A stretch of 64,000 nt of DNA, from NCBI GenBank assembly GCA_016859345.1, contig CM029119.1, positions 1,898,109 through 1,962,108 of the forward strand. Direction: 5' to 3'. Position 1 is the stretch's first letter, and each line of letters starts with the position of its first letter. Both the position numbers and the translations under genes were made by a program. The notes under the pieces are model-generated. The model searched no databases and was not told the DNA's origin. It worked only from the letters and a program-made list of their open reading frames with translations. This stretch comes from Istiophorus platypterus (Eukaryota; Chordata; Actinopteri; Istiophoriformes; Istiophoridae). Below, piece by piece: positions 35,501 through 45,938 of the stretch.

Positions 35501-37419
35501 ATCGTCATTCTGTACAACCTAGTTCTAAGAAAAAAAATAAGAAAATATAGTTTAAGCTCTATCAGACAAATATTTCTTCCCAGCTCCTGTTGCTTTCACC
35601 TTATCTATATTCTATTTTCTGCACCTCTGTGTCTTGGTTCCCTAATACGTTTCAGATAAACAGTTTGTTCAGATTCAAACCCTTTGAATCACTCGAGTGT
35701 TTTTTGTATTTCAGGTTGTACCCAGCAGCAAATGTAACCAAACTGGGGCCTTGGGCTCATTTCAACTGCAGCTTCTCCTGCTCCTATATCTTAGACCCTC
35801 GGGACCCACTGTTCCTTCAGATTGGTTCCCTCTATCTGTCCCAGGTTGTAAAGCAGTTTGGGACAGATCACGTCTACAACACCGACACCTTTAATGAGAT
35901 GACGCCTCCTTCCTCTGACCCCAGCTACCTGTCTGCAGTCAGTCGCTCTGTCTTTGCCTCAATGACTGCAGGTGAGTATCTGGATGACTAACCTCCTTTT
36001 CAGATTGTGAGTTTTCAACAGTGCCTGTAAGCTCCCTGAATGATGATATTTTGGGATACAAGTATGATAATTGCCCTAGACTTATGACTCATGGATGACC
36101 TGTTATCCAACTCCATTATGCAGAGCCCCCCCCCCAAGCTCCCCACTGATGTTGGCGTGTTGGAGGACATTTTTTCATTCTTGTCCCTTATCCAAATATC
36201 ATTTTTCTCTCCAGTTGATCATCAGGCAGTTTGGCTGATGCAGGGATGGCTGTTTTTTAGTGATGCAGTGTTCTGGAAGCCAGCCCAGATTCAGGCCCTA
36301 TTACGTGGAGTGCCCCTTGGACGAATGATCGTGTTGGACCTATTTGCAGAGACTGAGCCAATTTTTTCCTACACCGAATCTTTTTATGGACAGCCCTTTA
36401 TTTGGTGCATGCTGCATAACTTTGGTGGTAATAGTGGTTTCTTTGGCAACGTGGAGAGCATCAACTCTGGGTCCTTTAAGGCCTTGCATTTCCCCAACTC
36501 TACCCTGGTGGGCATCGGCATGACACCTGAGGGCATTGAGCAAAATCCTGTTATATATGAGTTGATGAGCGAGCTGGCTTGGCGCAAAGAGCCAGTCAAC
36601 TTGTCCAAGTGGGTATCACTGTATGCCGTGCGCCGTTATGGCAGTACACAAGAGAACCTAGCTGCTGCATGGGTGATCTTGTTCGCTAGTGTCTATAACT
36701 GCACCATACCACATTACCGAAACCACAACCATAGCCCACTGGTGCGCAGGCCCTCCTTTCATATGAATTCTGACCTCTGGTATGACCCAGCTGACTTGTA
36801 TAAAGCCTGGAAACTTTTTATAGAGGTGGCTCCTTCTCTCATGTCCAAGGAGACCTTCCAGTACGACCTTGTGGATGTGACTCGGCAAGTCTTACAAGTC
36901 CTGACAACATCCTTTTACCAGGATATTGCAGATGCCTTCCAGAAACAAAAGCTGCCAGAGCTGCTGACTGCAGGTGGCGTGTTGGTCTATGACCTCCTGC
37001 CTGAGCTCAGTCGTTTGCTGAACAGCAACCGTAATTTTCTGTTGGGGTTGTGGCTAGAGCAGGCACGATCCTTAGCCCTGGATGAAAAAGAGGCGCAACT
37101 CTATGACATGAATGCCAGAAACCAGCTCACATTGTGGGGTCCCAGTGGTGAGATCCTGGACTACGCCAGTAAAGAGTGGGGAGGGCTCATGGAGGACTAC
37201 TATGCCCAGCGCTGGGGACTGTTTGTTAACATGCTAGTAGAGTGTCTGGACAGTGGACTACCATTCAAGCAGGACACCTTCAACCAGGAAGTTTTTCAGG
37301 TAGAAAAGGGATTCATTTACAACGGTAGACGGTACCCGACCAAACCTCAAGGAGACACATACGAGATTGCCCACAGAATCTTCCTCAAGTACTACCCACA
37401 GGCCTTAAAGAGACTATAG
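26058..37419 (+). CDS. naglu: Alpha-N-acetylglucosaminidase (complete, six exons)
   Basis: Lysosomal glycoside hydrolase family 89 enzyme that removes terminal alpha-N-acetylglucosamine during heparan sulfate degradation; loss in humans causes Sanfilippo syndrome B. Joining 26058-26476, 32360-32507, 32946-33092, 33699-33784, 35715-35971 and 36215-37419 gives 2262 nt, 753 codons plus TAG (human 743). The start is the ATG at 26058, followed by a signal peptide (about residues 1-23, SLVLVLAVVFCLFLSA). The upstream in-frame codon at 26025 is GTG and unlikely. Conserved blocks include YYQNVC, WWDWSRWEREIDWMALNGIN, FNCSFSCSY, DTFNEM, GQPFIWCMLHNFGGN and SPLVRRPSFHMN. Catalytic Glu are near residues 328 (FNEM) and 458 (TPEGIEQN), aligned with human E316 and E446 at a constant +12 shift. 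Several N-glycosylation sites are present (NVT, NCS, NST, NCT). I saw no AATAAA in the 1.3 kb after the stop. Confidence 0.97.
26478..26568. repeat. (TCA)n(TTA)n trinucleotide repeat
   Basis: About 20 TCA units with two interruptions followed by about nine TTA-type units. It starts directly at the NAGLU intron 1 splice donor. Confidence 0.95.
26745..26890. repeat. Dispersed ACTT-rich teleost repeat fragment
   Basis: CAGAAAGTATCTACACTTTC followed by TGTACTTTACCTGAGTATTT resembles the fish repeat also seen at 34255-34530, 41570-41765 and 52680-52930. Confidence 0.4.
28760..28915. repeat. Tc1-type terminal repeat fragment
   Basis: ACAGTGCAGTCCATAAATAT TTGGACAGTGACA is a Tc1-like terminal inverted repeat. 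No transposase is visible beside it, so it is a solo end in NAGLU intron 1. Confidence 0.5.
29640..30830 (-). mobile_element. LINE fragment, copy 2 (reverse transcriptase)
   Basis: The minus strand encodes MDLEKAYDQVPRGVLWWVQ and REYGDLRMLLQAIQSLYNQT (30687 downward), and near 29750 WPGNASGSPRRSWNTLLGKG of the C-terminal region. The segment 30565-30795 is almost identical to 11350-11580 of copy 1. It lies in NAGLU intron 1 in the same minus orientation. Frames are broken. Confidence 0.75.
31570..32060 (+). mobile_element. Tc1-like transposase C-terminal fragment
   Basis: Around 31770-31930 the plus frame reads DVSASIHREQG, then WFGEHENDVNHMLWPSQSPD and LNPVENLSEILD. This is the DDE transposase end, with SPDLNPVEN at its core. 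An in-frame TGA follows. It is a dead fragment in NAGLU intron 1. Confidence 0.65.
32360..32507 (+). CDS. naglu: NAGLU exon 2
   Basis: Acceptor TTTCTAG|ATTCCG, donor CAAGAG|GTTAGA. It encodes FRYYQNVCTFSYSTVWWDW and EREIDWMALNGINMPLAFTG, the most conserved N-terminal part of the GH89 catalytic domain. Confidence 0.95.
32946..33092 (+). CDS. naglu: NAGLU exon 3
   Basis: Acceptor CTTTAG|GTTTAC, donor CTCCAA|GTACTG; 49 codons in phase 0. It encodes VYRALGLNQSEIEEFFSGPA and FLAWNRMGNM. Confidence 0.94.
33699..33784 (+). CDS. naglu: NAGLU exon 4
   Basis: Acceptor TTTCAG|TTTAAA, donor CTCAG|GTGACT. It encodes RMRSFGMIPVLPAFSGNIP, matching human MRSFGMTPVLPAFAG. Confidence 0.94.
34255..34530. repeat. 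Dispersed ACTT-rich teleost repeat
   Basis: CAGATCTTTTACTTCACTCT, TTTTTCCCTCTGAATTGTAA and AAAGTAGAATAAAATGGAAA match the usual layout of a common fish repeat. Located in NAGLU intron 4. Confidence 0.5.
35715..35971 (+). CDS. naglu: NAGLU exon 5 (first catalytic Glu)
   Basis: Acceptor ATTTCAG|GTTGTA, donor GCAG|GTGAGT. It encodes HFNCSFSCSYILDPRDPL and FGTDHVYNTDTFNEMTPPSS. The Glu of FNEM is the general acid/base residue of GH89. Confidence 0.95.
36215..37419 (+). CDS. naglu: NAGLU exon 6 (second catalytic Glu, C-terminal domain)
   Basis: Acceptor TCTCTCCAG|TTGATC; stop TAG 37417-37419. A single 1205-nt exon covers just over half the protein, as in mammals. It contains WLMQGWLF, VLDLFAETEP, GQPFIWCMLHNFGGN, GMTPEGIEQN (nucleophile Glu) and the helical C-terminal domain ending IFLKYYPQALKRL. 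Confidence 0.97.
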
Positions 37420-37784
37420 GGGGCATAGACTACATTGTGGAAAAAACTGGTCTCAAGTCACAGCATGAAGAATGTTTTCCTCCACCTCCAGTTTTACTTG
37501 GCTATCCCAAAACATTTTGACATAGAAAGTCTTAACAGCCTGAATTTACAGGAGAAGCCTGTTTTGCACATGTTGTAAAATCATTGAATGAGAAAAAAAA
37601 TCTCCTTACATTCAAAGTATTCAAATATTCAGTCATTCCTTCTAGAAATGGAGAAGTAAGGGAGAAAATTGAGACGTAGAAATGACTTACAGATGACTTT
37701 GTTAAGGGGTTGATTTGGTGTTCGTGTGTGTGTGTATTTGTGTATCTGTTGATACTATTTTTGATTCCATTAATCCTAAAGAAA

Positions 37785-37920
37785 TAATTAATTATTTTTG
37801 GAGAGGCGCATATTTCCTTTCACTGAGTGAGACGTTTAGATGGATAGCATTGCATCTCTGTGTGTTATGTGCGGAGCTGGTGTCAGGACACGGTTAGCCA
37901 AGCTTAGCATACAGACTGTT
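37785..37920. repeat. Left end of a palindromic MITE-like repeat
   Basis: GCGCATATTTCCTTTCACTG, GAGCTGGTGTCAGGACACG and GTTAGCCAAGCTTAGCATAC follow the layout of a very common teleost non-autonomous repeat. It breaks off at AGACTG. The motif resumes at 39527 and its inverted other end is at 40000-40140. Confidence 0.5.
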
Positions 37921-37924
37921 CGAC

Positions 37925-38600
37925 CGGTAGGCTACATCCCATAGAGAATATAATTTAATTTTTTTCCAGTATTTGATATAATGTTCAGATTGTAGTCTTG
38001 AGTAAATGGTCAGTCCCTCCAAATGTATTTCATTGACAGTTCCAATCCAGTCATACTTTGATGGTTGGTTTGCCTGCAGCCACTTCTGTGGGATAGCTTT
38101 TTTTCCTCACAACCAAAAGCACTTTATTTAGATATCCATTGCCCAGGTATATTCTGACAAAACAGGAATCAACCTCTAGATCAAAATGTTCCTTAGGGCA
38201 GCCCCAAAATATACGAAAACGGTCACTCTTTTCCTGAAAACCCAGTGTATAAATTTAAATTTTCAGTAACAAAATATCATATCTTCTTCCATTAGAACTG
38301 TTGCAGGGGTCTTGAGATGGTAGTCCTAGCCTGGCACTAACAAATATCATTCCAATCCTCCTTGGATATCTTCATCCCTGAATATCTCTGCCATTTCTGT
38401 TTGACAGGTCAGTAGAATAATTTTTGGAGATATGTAGTCTAGGGTTGAGGAAAGGGCCCCTCTTTGGAGCAAGTAGAAGGAGTACTCCTAAAAATGCAGC
38501 AGATTGCATTCTGCTCTGCTAAGGTTGTTACAACATTTTTACTCTTCAATTTTCCTGATGGCATTTTAACTTGAGCAAAAAGCTAATCAATATGTACTTG
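37925..38600 (-). mobile_element. Probable L1/Tx1-type LINE C-terminal relic
   Basis: The minus strand 38240-37950 reads, across stops and frameshifts, NIPGQWISK, SGCRQTNHQSMTGLELSM and NLNIISNTGKKLNYI. It resembles the C-terminal region of L1/Tx1-clade fish LINEs. It has no intact frame. The family call is by general resemblance only. Confidence 0.4.
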
Positions 38601-39526
38601 GCATTTTTGCACCTCTGATTCCCTCATCCCCGAAGTCGATGGGGTTTTTGAACAGGTTTATGGTTACATGCCTGAAATAAGTTCTGTGGTTAACACAAAC
38701 CAAAGATATTTTCAAGTTTTACTCTTTGACATAAATTACGTCCATGAATCAACCACTTGTGATTTTGAAAGTTTTACATGTCTTAGAAGGCAATCATTAA
38801 ACAGTGGCTGAACAAAACTACAGAAGCTGTAAGGGACTTTAAACATCATCAGGGGAACCACGAAAACTGCTCAGCAGTTCGCCTTTATAGCCTCTTCGTA
38901 TTTATACTTTGAGTATTGCTAACTATTACTAACTTTCTAAGAGGAAAGGCTTTTCTAGAAGACTTAAGCATGTTACATCAAATTACAAGTTGGAAGTTTA
39001 GTGTTGGTGACATTTAAGTCATGCAATGGTGATGTAGTTTGTTTATAGCCTGACATGTACCTACCACAAAATTTTGTTTTTCACAGAGCTTTTGTTCTGC
39101 AATAATCCAAAAGCCAATGGAAAGATTCCATTAGTTTTTTGCAAAGGGAACCAGGGAGATGATAACTTCTGGATGGGACACAAAAATAAGTCATCCCTGC
39201 AGTACCCTATATGGGCCAGTGAGCTAGCTTTTTTGCTCAGGTCCATCTGGACTAGGTAAAGTTAGCATTAGCAATTTCATCTCATTCCATGGCTGGTTTC
39301 TCGGGTGGGGGGGGTTGTTTGTTTTTTTTGTTTGTTTGTTTATTTGTTTTCTGATCATCTGGTCACTTTACCTTTGGCTTCTCTGTGTTTGTCCCATTCC
39401 TAATTTTGCAGTCCTGTCATGTTAAAGCGGTTGAATCTGGGGAAATATACTGAGTGTGTGGGAGAGTGTTATGTGTACCTGCCATTGTTTTTGTAATATA
39501 CCAACCGAAAGACAGTCACTCAGAAT

Positions 39527-40140
39527 GCAGACTGTAAGCAGAGGGAAACAGCTAGCCTGACTCTGTAAATGATATAGCTTTAGTCTTGTTTTTGCTTTGG
39601 ACAGTGTATAGTGTGTTTAACCTGTATACTAACAGAAATTTAAAAATGACAGTTTTTGGTTTTAGGGGAAATAGACGCTGGATCAGATCCTTATGAGCAA
39701 CAGTTTATCAGTGTGCCTAGTACAGTTGTATCTAGCTCTCTAACTATAGCACAGGTTACCAGATTTTGTAGGTGAGCACAGGCTTTTTCTTTTTTTTTTT
39801 TTTTTTTCTCTCTACAGACACAATGGTACCTACCAACCTATCAACCTTACTGTGACAATAAGTCGCTGGAAGCTGCATGGTTCAAACCCTCTGCACCACT
39901 GTGCTACCATCATTTCAAATTGTCAAACAATGAGCTTTAGAGGTGTTAATAGGTGTATTTTTAACTTTGGACACACTCAGCCCAGTTTTTTCCCTCTACT
40001 TTAACTTTTCATGGTTAGCTAGGCTAACCATGTCCAGACACCAGCTCTGTTCAGATATAAAACTGATATCATGTTTTCACTTTGCTCTCAGGAAGAGAAA
40101 AGGTAAGCAAATTTCCTAAAATATTGAACTATTCCTTTAA
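39527..40140. repeat. Remainder of the palindromic MITE-like repeat
   Basis: 39527-39565 (GACTGTAAGCAGAGGGAAAC AGCTAGCCTGACTCTG) continues the consensus broken at 37920. 40000-40140 (GGTTAGCTAGGCTAACCATG to CTATTCCTTTAAAT) is the inverted right end. It holds a poly-T tract at 39787-39808. Confidence 0.5.
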
Positions 40141-40221
40141 ATCCCAGGTACTACCAAGCCACTACAGATAGCAGATTGACATGGAAATATTTGACATGAA
40201 GGGAATCTTTAGTCAAAATTA

Positions 40222-40465
40222 AGATGGCAGCTATGGTTCAGGTGGTAGAGCAGGTACCCACCAACTGGAAGGGTGGTAGTTTGATCCCCGGCTCCTCCAG
40301 TCCGCATGTCAAAGTGTCCTTGGGCAAGATCCTGAACCCCCTCGATGTGTGGGTTTGTTGTGCATATCAATATGTTGTACTGTGTGAATGGGTGAATGTG
40401 ACAGTAATATAAAAGCGCTTTGAGAAAAAAGCGCTTTATACGTACAATCCATTTACCATTTTTAA
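40222..40465 (+). repeat. tRNA-derived SINE-like element
   Basis: A pol III A-box-like GGTTCAGGTGGTAGAGC at 40235 is followed by a B-box-like GGTAGTTTGATCCCC at about 40267. Then come GTCCTTGGGCAAGATCCTGA and a tail with AGCGCTTTATACGTACAATC CATTTACC, the usual end of a very common teleost SINE-like repeat. It is not a functional tRNA gene: the cloverleaf is not complete. Confidence 0.65.
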
Positions 40466-41249
40466 AACTGACACTATCATGCTTATCAGAATGAAGTCAT
40501 TCGAATATTGTGCCTTATGCTGTGTAAAGTGACTGACAAGACTGATTGCTTCATAGACATTACATCAAGCAGCATCAGAACAAGTAGGCTAGTAGCAGCT
40601 ACCAAACAATTTGGGTGTTTTTGATCTTGCACAGCCATTTCTACTTAATTTACAATTACATGCTTATATTGTCAATGGAATTAGGCTATTACACACTGAG
40701 ATTTTGTAAATGATCATGGTGCACCTTAGCTGATAACTTTATGTATCCTAGTCCCTAGATGGTTTCTCCTTTTGAAGATATATTTTTATATTAAAATTAA
40801 TATGGGTGTCAAACTGGCACATCACATGTTAATCAATCACTTCCTGAGAAATAGTTTGTTTTTATTAGTCAATCAGAAGTATGGAAGAGATTTCTTTTTG
40901 ATTAAATGCAGTTTTAGTTGAGGACAATTTTAATATTTTGTGAGAATAATGATTTTTAGAATATTTTAGAAGTCACTACATGAGCATAGCTCAAATTTAT
41001 AATGTGCCAACAAACATTCCATGTTGCATAATATGTTTCTTTATTGTACCAATGCTAATTTTGTATTTTGAGGAATTAAACTTATGATTCTTCCACTCAG
41101 GCATGTCATAAGTGTCTTAAGACTATGTGACTAATACATTGATGTAATTCTTCACCTCCGTTGTATGAGTGCTCAGTGATGACAACATCTTGACACATTA
41201 ACCTGACCACTATACTGTACACATCCATTATTCAACTTGATCCTGTGCA

Positions 41250-41880
41250 GGGCTGGGCAGGCGACTATCCTAGCGTGTTTTTGGTAATAGGCAGGGCACA
41301 CTTCAACATGCCACCAGTCCATAAGACAGCTGAGACACATTGACAGACAATCATTCACAATCATAATTTAGCCTCCTATTAACTTGTGTGTTCAGATTGT
41401 AGGAGGAAACAGGAGCAACTGGAGGAAACCCAGCACAAGCAGGGAGAACATGCTAACGCAACAGAAAGACGTCAGTGGGGCAGTAGATTTGACCCCAAAA
41501 CTTGTACTGGTAAATGAATTACACTAATTTACCAAAGTTAATGGAGCATAGAACTTGGCAATAATCATCATATATAGTAGCAGAGGAAGCACTCAGCTCA
41601 TTTATTTAAGTAAATGTAATGATACCAAACTGTAGAAAAACAGACCACCCTTGGCAGTGTTAATAATGTGTTGTATTTTAGAAATTTATTTGACTTTCAT
41701 CAAAAAACCTAACTAGTGACTTCATCTGTCAGATGAATGTAGTGGAGTAAAAAGTCCAAAATGTCCTTTTCTCCGACTTCCTCCCACAGTCCAAACTCCA
41801 TACATACAGAGTCTCCACAGAACAAGGGTTCAAACCCACAAAAGTGCTAACCACCGCACCAACATCGCCTCTGACCATTT
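41250..41880. repeat. Dispersed fish repeats (LINE-tail type and ACTT-rich)
   Basis: 41260-41470 (GCCACCAGTCCATAAGACAG, GTAGGAGGAAACAGGAGCAA, GGAGAACATGCTAACGCAA) is a degraded copy of a repeat found widely in fish. 41570-41765 carries GTAGTGGAGTAAAAAGTCCA of the ACTT-rich family. 41770-41880 returns to the first family (GGTTCAAACCCACAAAAGTG). Confidence 0.5.
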
Positions 41881-42559
41881 AACATATTAATCTAAATAGT
41901 GTACTTTTTTCTCATACTTTAATTTTATTTTCATGCTTATTTTATCTAACAAAAATACATTCACTGGGTTCCTTTTAAAGCTCTTTTTTTTCTTTGAATA
42001 TAACTATAACTAAAATATTGCGAAAATAAATACAAAATGACATTTATTAAAGGTTCTGTTAAATAAGTTGTTTTAAAAAAAAAAACAAAACAAAACATAG
42101 CCAGACCATTTACTTGCAAGTTGTGACATAGTTCCTAACATCTGGCACATGTAATTGGACCCCTCATGTTTGGAACCATGGAACAGCAGTTTTTACCTAA
42201 AAACTGAAGCATCTGGAATCATGGACTCACAGAATGAGACGGGTGAGTTAATTCATGCCAGTGCCTCTCTAGTGAATCGTGATGAGCCTCACTGACGTGA
42301 GCAGTGATTCAAAAGAAAGCAGGTGGTTACTTTTCAAATCTAATGCAAAACACAAACAGACTCAAGGAATGATGCAGCTCACCAAACAGTTTGATTAATA
42401 TTTTTATTGTTGAAAAAATAATGATTATCAGGTTTATAGTTGTAGAGGGACTTTTAACTGTTGGAGTTCCTCTCTTTATGTACAATGCTGATATTTTCTT
42501 TTCTGTTTCAGGCTCATTTATAAGATGTGTTAAATCCAGTATATCAAAATTCAAACACT

Positions 42560-42790
42560 CTCAAAATCCCCAGTGAGGAGTTTAAGAGCTCAGGCTCCAT
42601 GACAGGGCTCAACAGGGCGGACCAGTTTCAGGTCCTCACTAAACTCCATGTGTTAGACTTCAGTTCGGACTCCTCTCTGGCAGAGGATTCACATAAAACC
42701 AACACTGGAAGAGACGCTGAGCTGAACTGCTCTAGCCACACATTCTATCCTTCAACAGCGATCGTTTTCATGTTGACAGCACACCAATAA
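42560..42790 (+). other. GC-richer open frame, unassigned
   Basis: An open plus frame reads PSEEFKSSGSMTGLNRADQF and DSSLAEDSHKTNTGRDAELN, ending at TAA 42788-42790. Third-position base use looks more coding-like than the flanks. No domain is recognised. It may be an old exon, a processed fragment or chance. Confidence 0.2.
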
Positions 42791-42854
42791 CATGCCACAA
42801 GCATTCTCTCCCTTTACACCACGTGAATGGTATTCTACAATCAGCCATGTGCAT

Positions 42855-42914
42855 TCACACCTGAAAGTTTCCATCAGGCTGAAGCGTGAAGACACGTAGA
42901 TCAAAAGTCATCAC
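42855..42914 (-). other. Exon-like segment, candidate terminal exon of an unassigned gene
   Basis: On the minus strand a strong acceptor (CCTTTTTTCTCCCTAG) is followed by a 60-nt open frame encoding VMTFDLRVFTLQPDGNFQV and TGA. It is in phase 0 and could follow the exon-like segment at 45869-45938, which ends in phase 0. I do not recognise the protein. Chance remains possible in a 12-kb spacer. Confidence 0.3.
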
Positions 42915-45868
42915 CTAGGGAGAAAAAAGGTTGGGGAATATCATAGCCAATCAGAACCAGAGATCACGGTTGACTCTAATTATGTGTCTTTAGTAAAACA
43001 AAAGTGTGCAAGACTACATTTTCTTTCCTTAATGCTGCTATTGTGTCCAAAGGGAAAGACCATACAGATATTTTGAAAATGCAGCTCATCTCATCTTTGA
43101 ACTGGTGAACAGCTTAGCTCAGCAACAAATTATTCTGACTCCTGATTCTGAGAAGTCATTGTCTGATTTACCCCTTTTTTTTGCACCCCATAAGGAAACC
43201 ATACAGCTGGTTTTGCCCCATTTATTTGATTTTACATTGCTTCTATTGAATTTCAAAGCATCCAATAAGATTTTACATTGATATCAAACCTTCCAGACAG
43301 CTGCTTGTTTCACATCATTTCAGTGTGTTGTGAAAATTCACTCACACAATTTTTTGCATTGTTTACAGTCGAGGCTCTTTTGGGAGTTTTAATAGTGATA
43401 ACACAATAAAATCCTAAGCACATATCAATGTTGCGAAAAACATCACTTAAATATGCATGTTTTTTAAGGTAAAATGTCACTTTTTTATATATATCTGCAG
43501 AAAGTTTCAAGTCTAAGATGATTTTTACAACATACACAGTAAAAATGAAAAAGCTAAGTTTTAATATAACTATAAGACAAGGCAATTTAACTTTGTCTTA
43601 GGGTTTCTTTTTGTTTTCTCACCTTCTGTTAACTTCCTCCAAAATTACAATAACTTATAGTTTTGCATAGTTGCAACTTTTAATTTCCATTTCAGTTTGC
43701 TCTAGCTTACTGAATTTGTAGTTTCTAATTGTATTCACTTTATCAACAGCAAATAAAGTGTCAAGTTTGATTTCTCATGATACAAATAACAGCCTTTGTC
43801 ACACAACTATCTTCCAATGATAGCAAAGGAGACTTTGTGGAGAATTTTAAACCAAATTAAATGCAGGAATCATAAGCTGTCTCTAAATTAAGTGAATCAG
43901 TTGGACATTTAGTTAACTCCTTACAAGTTGTATTTCTGAATTCATTTCAAGCTCTGCATGTGATAACTACAAAATTTAAATGGACATAATCTGTTGACAA
44001 CATTTATCCAGTTAAAGCAATTATAAAAGAAGAGTTAATTCAATTGAACTGAATATGAGACTTTGCAGAGTACAATATACAGTATGCTTTGAAAATAGTT
44101 GGCAGTAATGTACAGTGCACATAATTTGTGGATACAGGTCTAAACATGTAACACTTGGCATAATGGTCCTTTAGAGGAGAGCAACTAATTTTTTTGTTCA
44201 GAGAGAGAAATTTGTATAACATGTTATAAACTGGCTGTTCCTTTAGCCTGCAATGCATGGCAGACTTAATAACCAAAGAAAACGGATTTAAATCCTTTTC
44301 TGGTCTTCTAACGGACTTTCTGGTCATAAGGAAAGCAACTGACATGTAAACAAATAAGCAGAGCAATTATCAATCCAAAACTTGGCATCTTAATCATTAG
44401 TGGTAAAAGGTCAGAGCAGTTGAATATCTACTGGCCACAGTTGGACTTGTGCAGGACCCTCATGTTTCATTTTCCTGAGTCAGTCGGGTCCAGTCAGTGT
44501 GCTCAAATCTTATGACAGATATGATGCAGTATGAGCAGAAAATGTTCCACAACATGACTTTTGGTATCAAATATAAGTCCTCAGGACTGAAATTTTAGTC
44601 CTGAGGACTAAAATGTAATGGTGTCATATGTATTTCCAGTATAGGTAAAGGTGCTGCAGAAATCAAAAAGCAGAATTCTGACACAGTCGAGGTGAGCACT
44701 ATGAGCCAGGTCCAAATCATGACTCTTTACTGATTGAACAGGAGTAACAGCCCTTCTTGTTTTGCTTGGCTTCAAATAATAAATTTATTTTTCAGTTCTG
44801 TCACTGCAAGTAATGGGAACAGTTGACATGTCTATGTTGCTTCAATTCCAACAAGCTGCAGGTAGATGTCGATAAAGTTATAAATGACTAAACTAGTATT
44901 TATGCCTGTTTTAAATAATTTATCAAAAACTGCATTTGCCATATTTAACCACTGTATATTGTATTCTTCTGCCTTCAAGGCAGCCGTTTCACTATGGTAT
45001 TTAAGATATGTTATCCATCACTGTGAGCCTGGAGTGTGCACTGACATAATTATAGGCCTTTACAATGTTCAATTATAATACATTAATAATTATATCTTTT
45101 ATCCTGTATTATAAGTTAATATGCAGATAAAATTCAAAGTATAAAGACCATAATTTTAAAAATGCCAATTAGAAATTCTATTTCCTTACTCTGTCCTTCA
45201 ATGTTGAATGAACGGTTATATTTTAAAATGCAATTACAAAACAAATTTTAAAATTATTTCATTGTCTTTTTTTTGCATTTAACTTTGTCTCCATCTCACA
45301 ACACATTTGTTTCCTGTGGTTGCATTTATTTTCCAGGTCATCACGTTTTAATAGATGCATGAGCAGTGAGCCACTAAGAAATGAAATCACTGAGCTCTGA
45401 TTGGTCAGATTTACTTTAAATTATTTCATCTCCATAACAGTTGTTTTTCACTTTGAGTTTTATGTTTTGCATAATTTAAATGCAAATGAAATTAATCTGT
45501 TAGTAAAATGATTAATTAAAAAAAAAATTACAAACTGATATAGTTTGTTAGAACATAAGAATAACGCTGTAAAAGCCTAGTGTGGTTGATGCCTGGCCTC
45601 ATACTGAGCATCTGGTCTGCCTTTATCTTTGTGATGTTACTATTCTCACATTCAGTTATGATAATTCAGTGATTCAGACTTGTCAAATCAGTCTTAACTT
45701 GAAAACTGTGGATTATAACAGGCAAGGCAGACATGATATGGCATACAAACCAATGGCTACCTGAAGGAAGCTGTGGACCGCTTCAGATGATTGGCTGTAA
45801 TGCAAAGAAGGAATGATAAGTAATGAGTGGGATCTTCTGTGGTCCTTTAAAAGGAAAACCCAGCTCAC

Positions 45869-45938
45869 CTTCCATTTCAGAATAAGATGCTTGTAATCTT
45901 TGGAACATTCAGTGTATCTAAGGAACATAGTGCATGTG
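45869..45938 (-). other. Exon-like segment, unassigned
   Basis: On the minus strand a 15-T tract and CAACAG precede 70 nt encoding TCTMFLRYTECSKDYKHLIL KWK, followed by donor GTGAGC. Splice signals are good at both ends. No family is recognised. Confidence 0.3.

Noticed and set aside
36340..36888. Minus-strand ORFs inside NAGLU exon 6
   Set aside because: Antisense shadows of a conserved plus-strand exon.
40222..40300. tRNA gene
   Set aside because: Box A and B are present but the rest does not fold as a tRNA and the tail is that of a SINE.
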